Positions 1 through 4,993 of a stretch of 5,841 bases of DNA are shown piece after piece. The notes beneath the pieces were generated by a model. The model saw only the letters and a list, made by a program, of their open reading frames with translations, ran no database searches and was not told where the DNA came from. The DNA lies in the NCBI GenBank assembly GCA_002731395.1, contig PCBQ01000043.1, forward strand, positions 3,419 to 9,259, in the 5' to 3' direction. A program made the position numbers and the translations under genes. Each line of letters starts with the position of its first letter. Positions within the stretch are counted from its first letter, which is position 1. The stretch comes from Methanobacteriota archaeon. Lineage in GTDB: Archaea; Thermoplasmatota; Poseidoniia; Poseidoniales; Poseidoniaceae.

Positions 1-1236
1 GGCTCGGTGGGCATCATCGATCCACCTCGTGCAGAAGTGGCTGACGCCATCGCGCGCTGTCATCGCGCGGGCATTGACGTGAAGATGATCACCGGCGATC
101 AACAAGCAACAGCTGAAGCCATTGCGAGCGACTTAGGCTGCGATGATGGAACCAGCATTGGCGGGCGAGAACTTCGTGACATGGATGAGGAACATCTGCG
201 TCTCCGTGTTGAAGAAGCCAGCATTTACTCACGTGTAACCCCGATGGACAAGATGCGGATTGTGACCGCGCTCCAAGAACAGGGTCACGTGGTCGCAATG
301 ACCGGCGACGGCGTGAACGACGCTCCAGCGCTTGCACAGGCGAACATTGGTGTAGCGATGGGCATCGCCGGTACCGACGTGGCCAAGGACGCCGCAGACA
401 TGATCCTCCAAGACGATAACTTTGCCAACATTGTCGAAGCCGTGGAGGAAGGAAGAAAGATTTACTCCAACATCAGAAATTTCGTTCGGTATCAAATTTC
501 GACCAACGTCGCTGCCGTTCTTCTTCTCTTTTTGAGCACCTTGGTCTTGGGATGGGAGTTGCCGCTCACAGCGACGCAAATTTTGGTCATCAACATCCTC
601 ATGGACGGCCCACCTGCGGTCGCCCTGGGTATGGAAAAGAAACATGGCGAGGTCATGGATCGACCGCCTCGCCCTGTTGGTGAACCGCTTCCAAACGTCC
701 AGGACATTTCCTTGATCTTGTTCCTTGGTGCTGTCATGGTGACAGGAACGATGATCGTCTTCGGATTGGCCGGGGGGGAAGTCATTACGGGCCCCTGCCA
801 GGGCATGGGCGCGGACTTTGACGTGGCCACATGCCTTGAGCAAGAAGAGTCCGGAGGCGGTCCACTGTACGATGCATGGGATCAAGAACTGCGTCAATCA
901 CGCACGATGGCCTTCTCAGTTTTCATCGTCTACCAATTGTTCAATGTGGTCAATTGTCGCTCTGGTGATCGTTCCATTGTTTTCGATCTTGGTATCTTCT
1001 CCAACCGCGCCATCAACTTCGCCACGATGATTTCCATGGGGTTGCTGCTGATTTTCGTTCAAGGTGCAGGCATTGGCTTGCCGTTTGGTGATGTCGTGGT
1101 CGGCGATTTGCTCAAAACGACGACGCTTGAATCAAGCGATTGGCTTGTTGTCATGCTCGTGGCCTCAACGGTGTTGGTGATGGATGAATTCAGGAAAATT
1201 GTCCGTTTTGCCTTGACCAAGGCCGACACGGCGTAA
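1..1236 (+). CDS. P-type cation-transporting ATPase, C-terminal part (Ca2+-pump-like, P2 type); 5' end outside window
   Basis: ATP-driven cation export across the cytoplasmic membrane, most likely Ca2+. The reading frame is open from base 1 and the fragment is 411 residues; the actuator domain, the DKTGT phosphorylation site and M1-M4 lie to the left. Visible in order: DPPR (7-10), ITGD (30-33) and TGDGVNDAPAL (from 101), which form the P-domain Mg2+/phosphate site; then M5 (FVRYQISTNVAAV, 161-173), M6 (NILMDGPP, from 198), M7, a loop with two cysteines 11 residues apart, M8 (YQLFNVVNCRS) and M9-M10. The PPR, TGDGVND and FNxxNCRS patterns are typical of P2-type pumps. At the positions of SERCA Glu771, Thr799 and Glu908 I read Ala172, Met201 and Gln312, while Asn198 and Asp202 are kept. 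This is the PMCA-like arrangement and implies one Ca2+ site. Mn2+ or another cation is possible. The C-terminus is complete. Confidence 0.93.
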   Translation, partial: GSVGIIDPPRAEVADAIARCHRAGIDVKMITGDQQATAEAIASDLGCDDGTSIGGRELRDMDEEHLRLRVEEASIYSRVTPMDKMRIVTALQEQGHVVAMTGDGVNDAPALAQANIGVAMGIAGTDVAKDAADMILQDDNFANIVEAVEEGRKIYSNIRNFVRYQISTNVAAVLLLFLSTLVLGWELPLTATQILVINILMDGPPAVALGMEKKHGEVMDRPPRPVGEPLPNVQDISLILFLGAVMVTGTMIVFGLAGGEVITGPCQGMGADFDVATCLEQEESGGGPLYDAWDQELRQSRTMAFSVFIVYQLFNVVNCRSGDRSIVFDLGIFSNRAINFATMISMGLLLIFVQGAGIGLPFGDVVVGDLLKTTTLESSDWLVVMLVASTVLVMDEFRKIVRFALTKADTA

Positions 1237-1273
1237 ACACCATGTTGAAAGGTTCCGAGCCGAAGAAAATCGC

Positions 1274-2485
1274 ATGGGGGCCATCCGTGCTGAGCACAGT
1301 TTGGCTGGTTCAAACCCCGATTGGGCCCAAGACTTCAGGGATTCCCTCGGTCTAGAGACATGGAGCCAAGCCATTGCCCCTGTCGTTGATCGTCTGTCCG
1401 TTGGCGCCCGACTCGAACTCGACGACGGACTTCTGCTCTACCGTCATGCTGATCTTGCCGAACTTGGCCGCTTGGCTCACCTCGCTAAGCAGGCCCGCTT
1501 TGGCAACAAGGCCTTCTTCAATCACAACGTCCACATCAACCCCACCAATGTATGTGCACTTGCGTGTCGGTTCTGCGCATTCCGTCGCTCAAAGCGGCAG
1601 GACGATGCGTACACATTCAGCACTGAAGACTACGTTGAGGATCTGGCCCGTTACGCAGATCACGTGACGGAAGTGCATTCCGTTGGAGGCCTGCACCCTG
1701 ATTGGGACGTGACCACTTACGAGGCCATGTTTTCTGCTGCCAAAGCGGCATATCCGCACGTGTCCATCAAGGCGCTCACGGCCGTTGAGGTCAAGCACTT
1801 GGCAATCCAATCCAACCTCACGGTGAAGGAAACGCTCCAGCGTCTGTTTGATGCGGGTTTGGACCAACTTCCTGGTGGTGGAGCGGAAATCCTTGACGAT
1901 GAGGTGAGAGCAATCATCTGCAACGGGAAAGAAAGCAGTCAGGAGTACCTTGACATCCACGCCACCGTGCATGAACTCGGGCACGTCAGCAACTGCACGA
2001 TGCTCTTTGGCACGGTTGAGAGCCTCGAACAACGTGTGATTCACATGCTTCGCCTTCGTGAAGTGGCCGACAGCACCGGCGGCTTCCAATGCTTCGTGCC
2101 TTATCCCTTCCTTCCTGACGACACGCGACTGCCGCAAGCCCAATTGGCCACGGGGGTAGAGGTCTTGCGGACCATTGCCGTTTCACGCCTGATGCTTGAC
2201 AGCATTCCGCACATCAAAGCCTACCGAATGAACGTCGGCGACGGCCTGGGAGAATTAGCACTGCGGTTCGGTGCAGATGACATCGACGGGACCGTCCAAA
2301 AAGAATCCATCATGCACCTTGCAGGTTCAACTGCCCCGTTGGATGCAGATCGGCGTCGTATGGCCAGGCTCATCCACGACGCTGGGGCTGAGGCATGGGA
2401 GCGCAATTCAGACTACACGTCGTTTACGCGGTACGTAGCGCCTCCCCCCCCGAAACGTCGCGGTCTGAAGATGGCCATTGAGTGA
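1274..2485 (+). CDS. mqnE: Aminofutalosine synthase MqnE (radical SAM)
   Basis: Radical SAM enzyme of the futalosine menaquinone pathway. It adds the SAM-derived adenosyl radical to 3-(1-carboxyvinyloxy)benzoate, giving 6-amino-6-deoxyfutalosine. The 403-residue protein has the CX3CX2C cluster at C94, C98 and C101 inside HINPTNVCALACRFCAF, which should bind the 4Fe-4S cluster. GGLHPD (138-143) and LPGGGAEI (199-206) follow, then TGGFQCFVPYPF near the barrel end. MqnE and MqnC share several of these motifs. HINPTNVC before the cluster and KALTAVEV (166-173) favour MqnE over MqnC, whose equivalent region reads more like HGLSPPEI. The first ~30 residues are poorly conserved, so the true start could be slightly downstream, but the ATG at 1274 is the only upstream methionine in frame and no Shine-Dalgarno site helps decide. 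It follows the ATPase gene by 37 bp and precedes mqnA by 9 bp. The tail has a proline run (APPPPKRR) coded over an eight-C tract. Confidence 0.93.
   Translation: MGAIRAEHSLAGSNPDWAQDFRDSLGLETWSQAIAPVVDRLSVGARLELDDGLLLYRHADLAELGRLAHLAKQARFGNKAFFNHNVHINPTNVCALACRFCAFRRSKRQDDAYTFSTEDYVEDLARYADHVTEVHSVGGLHPDWDVTTYEAMFSAAKAAYPHVSIKALTAVEVKHLAIQSNLTVKETLQRLFDAGLDQLPGGGAEILDDEVRAIICNGKESSQEYLDIHATVHELGHVSNCTMLFGTVESLEQRVIHMLRLREVADSTGGFQCFVPYPFLPDDTRLPQAQLATGVEVLRTIAVSRLMLDSIPHIKAYRMNVGDGLGELALRFGADDIDGTVQKESIMHLAGSTAPLDADRRRMARLIHDAGAEAWERNSDYTSFTRYVAPPPPKRRGLKMAIE
2444..2451 (+). repeat. Eight-base C homopolymer inside mqnE
   Basis: A run of eight cytosines codes part of the Pro-rich tail of MqnE (about 14 residues before its stop). 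The frame stays open through it to a sensible stop 9 bp before mqnA, so the run length appears correct. It is a plausible slippage or sequencing-error site and nothing more can be said from the sequence. Confidence 0.6.
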
Positions 2486-2494
2486 GTTGATTGC

Positions 2495-3307
2495 ATGCTG
2501 ACATGGACGCGCACCATCGGTCGAGTGGCCTTCATCAACTGCGACCCACTCTTCACGGGATTGGACCCATCATGGTCTGTGCTCGCCGCACCACCCTCGT
2601 GGCTGACTGGACACGTGCTTCGTCGCGACTGCGTGCTCGCCCCGATTCCTGCAGCCGATTACGCACGGCACCACGACGAACTGGTGCTCGTGCCAGATGT
2701 CGGCATCAGCTCAGCAGGGGAAGTTGGAAGTGTCATTTTGTTTGGGGACCGCCCACTCACCTCCATGGAATCGATTGCTGTCCCCACGGATTCTGCCTCC
2801 TCCGTCGCTCTTTTGCGTTGGCTGGTCGCTGAACATGATCTTGACGTGAATTACACGCACATGGGGCCTGATCTCGAAGGCATGCTGGAGGTTGCTGATG
2901 GGGCGCTGGTCATAGGAGACAGAGCCCTCGACGGAGCTTCTTTGCATCCTGAACTCGTGCAAATGGATCTCAGCCAAGCGTGGGTTGAGCGTACGGGCCA
3001 CCCCATGGTCTTCGGTGTCTTCGTCGCTCGTGCAGATACTCCACCACACCTCGTCCGTGAAGCACATGAGGCGCTCCTGAGCCGCTTGGTCGATTTTGAA
3101 AACGTCCCGGCGGCACGCAGGGCTGTGCTTCGACGTGCGCATGAGCACACGGGGCTTCCCATGGAGCGACTTGACCGGTACTTCGGAGAGGTCTTCAATC
3201 GCCTCACGCCTGACGACCACCGCGGGCTTCATGCGTTCTTGGAGCGCGCCTGTGGACTCTCCGCCCGCCCTCGCTGGGCGTGGGAGACCATCGCGCCTTT
3301 GGCGTGA
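2495..3307 (+). CDS. mqnA: Chorismate dehydratase MqnA
   Basis: First committed enzyme of the futalosine pathway: removes water from chorismate to give 3-(1-carboxyvinyloxy)benzoate, the substrate of MqnE. It is a soluble cytoplasmic protein with a periplasmic-binding-protein-like fold. The 270 residues match the usual family length. The N-terminus RVAFINCDPLFTGL (10-23) fits the family pattern of a short beta strand, Asn, then PLFxGL; Asn15 sits where an active-site Asn is found in characterised MqnA. The stretches LAPIPAADYARH, ISSAGEVGSVILF and GALVIGDRAL are further family signatures. The ATG at 2495 leaves only a 9-bp gap after mqnE, so the two are surely co-transcribed; the upstream gagtgag is at best a weak ribosome site. 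MqnA and MqnD are related folds, but the downstream gene carries the MqnD hallmarks and this one does not, so the assignments are not swapped. Confidence 0.9.
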   Translation: MLTWTRTIGRVAFINCDPLFTGLDPSWSVLAAPPSWLTGHVLRRDCVLAPIPAADYARHHDELVLVPDVGISSAGEVGSVILFGDRPLTSMESIAVPTDSASSVALLRWLVAEHDLDVNYTHMGPDLEGMLEVADGALVIGDRALDGASLHPELVQMDLSQAWVERTGHPMVFGVFVARADTPPHLVREAHEALLSRLVDFENVPAARRAVLRRAHEHTGLPMERLDRYFGEVFNRLTPDDHRGLHAFLERACGLSARPRWAWETIAPLA

Positions 3308-3344
3308 GAGGTGGCTTCTTGAAGGGCAGGTCGAAACAGCCATC

Positions 3345-4232
3345 ATGAGCGCAGACCTGCCAACAAATGAGGCCGGTGAGAAGATTGTCCGTATTGGGCA
3401 TTCTCCGGACCCAGACGATGCGTTCATGTTTCACGCGTTGACCACGGGAGCGTTCCCTACTCCTGGCTACGTGTTCGTCCATGAACTTCAGGACATTGAG
3501 ACGCTGAACCATCGTGCCATGAACAGCGAACTCGAGGTTTCCGCTGTTTCCATTCACGCCTTTCCCGACATCGCTGATCGCTACGCCCTGATGAACTGTG
3601 GCGCATCCATGGGTGAAGGCTACGGTCCGATGATCATTGCAAAACCTGGTGTGACGGAAGAAGAAGCTCGTGCCTCGCCAATCGCCGTTCCCGGTCTCAA
3701 GACCAGCGCATACCTTGGCCTCCGTCTCGCGTGGGGCGACGTTCCCATCGAAGTGGTGCCTTTTGATGAGATCATGCCTGGTGTGATTGAGGGTCGATAC
3801 GTCTCCGGCTTGATCATCCACGAAGGACAATTGACGTACAAGGACCACGAACTCAACGTCATCATTGACCTCGGTGTTTGGTGGAACGAGCGAACGGGAG
3901 GTTGGCCGATGCCGCTTGGTGGCAACGTGGTCCGGCGTGATCTTGGACAGCAGGTGATGGAAGACATCACGCTGTACACCAAGATGTCCATTGAACACGC
4001 CATCCGTGCACCTGAAGCCGCGCTCGAATTCGCCAAGGCGTGGGGTCGCGGCATCGATGACGACACGAACGAAGCTTTCGTCGGCATGTACGTCAACGAC
4101 CGCACCATCGACTACAAGCCGGAAGGTCGAGCCTCGATTCGCAGATTCCTCCGAGAAGGCATCGAAGCGGGTATGGTGGACCCCGGTTTTGATGTGGACG
4201 CCATGTCTTTCATCGGTGCTGTGGAGGAATGA
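3345..4232 (+). CDS. mqnD: 1,4-dihydroxy-6-naphthoate synthase MqnD
   Basis: Converts cyclic dehypoxanthine futalosine to 1,4-dihydroxy-6-naphthoate, which prenyl transfer and methylation then turn into menaquinone. The protein has 295 residues with a two-lobed binding-protein-like fold. Visible motifs are IGHSPDPDDAFMFHAL (17-32), ELQDIETLN (47-55), VSAVSIHAFP (65-74), GASMGEGYGPMIIAK (86-100) and SGLIIHEGQLTY (154-165); His159 corresponds to the catalytic His of characterised MqnD. The first motif differs from the more usual SPCPNDTF. I chose the ATG at 3345 because the first similarity begins about 15 residues later. The frame is open back to 3096, but those 83 codons lie inside mqnA and show no MqnD similarity. 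The gap after mqnA is 37 bp. The stop overlaps the next start as ATGA, indicating translational coupling to the DOHH-like gene. Confidence 0.92.
   Translation: MSADLPTNEAGEKIVRIGHSPDPDDAFMFHALTTGAFPTPGYVFVHELQDIETLNHRAMNSELEVSAVSIHAFPDIADRYALMNCGASMGEGYGPMIIAKPGVTEEEARASPIAVPGLKTSAYLGLRLAWGDVPIEVVPFDEIMPGVIEGRYVSGLIIHEGQLTYKDHELNVIIDLGVWWNERTGGWPMPLGGNVVRRDLGQQVMEDITLYTKMSIEHAIRAPEAALEFAKAWGRGIDDDTNEAFVGMYVNDRTIDYKPEGRASIRRFLREGIEAGMVDPGFDVDAMSFIGAVEE
4223..4227 (+). promoter_or_regulatory. Shine-Dalgarno-like GGAGG inside the end of mqnD, before the DOHH-like gene
   Basis: GGAGG lies within the last codons of mqnD. Only 1 nt separates it from the ATG at 4229, which is too close for normal use, but it is 7 nt before an in-frame TTG at 4235, the same distance as at the next gene. 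Initiation could be at TTG 4235 (155 residues) or at ATG 4229 by coupling to mqnD termination. Confidence 0.45.
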
Positions 4233-4702
4233 AGTTGAGCAAGGTAGTTCCCGAGGTCAGCGATTTCGGTTCGGTGGATCCAGCACCACCCGCCCCTCAA
4301 GGCAATCATCGTGATGTTTTGCAAGATGAACAAGCGCGCATGTTCCAACGCATGCGAGCCGTTTTTGCCTTGCGGAACGAGGGTTCCGACGAAGCCGTTG
4401 ATGCACTCTGTGCTGCCTTTTCATCGAACAGCGCCTTGCTTCGTCATGAGTTGGCCTACGTGCTCGGGCAGATGCAAAACGCACGTGCCTTACCGACCCT
4501 CTGGGATCGCTTGGAAGATGAAGACGAGCATGTCATGGTTCGACACGAAGCAGCCGAAGCCATGGGTGCTATCGGTGATTCAAGCTCGAGGCCTGTTTTA
4601 CAGCGGTTCCTCGAACACCCGGCGCCCGAAATTTCTGAATCATGCGAGGTCGCGCTCGACCTGCTCGATTGGTGTGAACGGGCCGAATGGGAGAAGCCGT
4701 GA
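4229..4702 (+). CDS. HEAT-repeat protein resembling the C-terminal half of deoxyhypusine hydroxylase (DOHH-like)
   Basis: Probable di-iron monooxygenase related to eukaryotic DOHH, which hydroxylates deoxyhypusine to hypusine on eIF5A. The 157 residues hold about four HEAT-type helical repeats (roughly 38-148). Two metal-binding HE motifs are present, LLRHELAYVLGQMQ (H73, E74) and MVRHEAAEAMGAIG (H106, E107), 33 residues apart as in both halves of human DOHH (56/89 and 207/240, from memory). The N-terminal SVDPAPP (15-21), FALRN (46-50) and ESCEVALD (137-144) match my memory of the C-terminal half of eukaryotic DOHH specifically. DOHH is normally about 300 residues with four HE motifs, so this is half length. 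No N-terminal half is seen in any frame nearby. A homodimer could rebuild the site (inference). The alternative is a generic PBS-lyase HEAT protein, but the exact HE contexts argue against it. The start overlaps the mqnD stop by 4 bp; TTG 4235 is an alternative start. Confidence 0.8.
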   Translation: MKLSKVVPEVSDFGSVDPAPPAPQGNHRDVLQDEQARMFQRMRAVFALRNEGSDEAVDALCAAFSSNSALLRHELAYVLGQMQNARALPTLWDRLEDEDEHVMVRHEAAEAMGAIGDSSSRPVLQRFLEHPAPEISESCEVALDLLDWCERAEWEKP

Positions 4703-4738
4703 CCGAAGCCTCAAAACCCGTGACGCACAGCCGAAAAT

Positions 4739-4743
4739 GGAGG
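4739..4743 (+). promoter_or_regulatory. Shine-Dalgarno GGAGG for the zinc-ribbon gene
   Basis: A perfect GGAGG lies 7 nt before the ATG at 4751, in the 48-bp gap after the DOHH-like gene. It is the clearest ribosome-binding site in the window and fixes the start of the small downstream gene. Confidence 0.7.
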
Positions 4744-4750
4744 ACCGACC

Positions 4751-4954
4751 ATGCCCCACGATCACGTTCGATTGGCACAGGCTCCCAACGGTGAAATCGG
4801 ACCTCGGTGCAGCGCTTGCAACAAGCGCCTGACCTTCGGTTCCGCGATGGTTCTCAACAACAGTTACGTCTGTTGGTCGTGCTATGTCGAAGCCACTGGG
4901 GCCGATACCTCAACGGTGGTCGGCGAAACGGTGGAGCGATTCTACGCCCGCTGA
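4751..4954 (+). CDS. Small four-cysteine zinc-ribbon protein, function unknown
   Basis: A 67-residue protein that I do not recognise as a named family. It has two CxxC knuckles, CSAC (C20, C23) and CWSC (C41, C44), with 17 residues between them. A short basic/hydrophobic hairpin (NKRLTFGSAMVLNNSYV) fills the gap, as expected for a zinc ribbon that binds one Zn2+. There is no signal peptide or membrane segment, so it is probably cytoplasmic. The strong ribosome-binding site, the conserved-looking knuckles and the tight fit between neighbours (48 bp after the DOHH-like gene, 39 bp before priS) argue that it is real despite its size. Small ribbons like this often bind nucleic acid or mediate protein contacts. 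Its position just before priS hints at an information-processing role, but that is speculation. Confidence 0.75.
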   Translation: MPHDHVRLAQAPNGEIGPRCSACNKRLTFGSAMVLNNSYVCWSCYVEATGADTSTVVGETVERFYAR

Positions 4955-4993
4955 GGCATGGGTTCAAGCGGTGTCGTCACCGGTTGAGTTCCG

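Noticed and set aside
229..897. Long open frame on the - strand across the ATPase (222 codons)
   Set aside because: Composition is shadow-like and there is no recognisable domain; the + strand frame has unmistakable P-type ATPase motifs.
1237..1273. Promoter or terminator in the ATPase-mqnE gap (also examined: 2486-2494, 3308-3344, 4703-4750 and 4955-4993)
   Set aside because: No TATA-box/BRE-like element, T-rich tract or convincing hairpin; the gaps are too short to argue for separate transcription.
1242..1355. ATG at 1242 as a separate small gene in the ATPase-mqnE gap
   Set aside because: It codes about 37 residues with no ribosome site and mostly overlaps the mqnE 5' end in another frame.
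3308..3313. GAGGTG just after the mqnA stop as a ribosome site for mqnD
   Set aside because: It lies about 31 nt before the mqnD ATG, too far for a Shine-Dalgarno interaction.
3096..3344. Upstream extension of the mqnD frame
   Set aside because: The frame is open but lies within mqnA, and the 83 extra residues are Arg/Ser-rich with no MqnD similarity. The ATG at 3345 gives the family-like length.
2711..3998. Two long - strand open frames (2711-3427 and 3204-3998) opposite mqnA and mqnD
   Set aside because: They overlap each other and two clear + strand enzymes and carry no motifs; such frames are expected in GC-rich coding DNA.
4100..4750. A missing N-terminal DOHH half hidden by a frameshift near the DOHH-like gene
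   Set aside because: Upstream sequence is fully accounted for by intact mqnD and downstream by a short gap and the zinc ribbon; no second HE pair is seen in any frame, so the half length looks genuine.
4958..4987. Nine-codon mini-ORF in the gap before priS
   Set aside because: It is too short, has no ribosome site and no conservation evidence; probably chance.
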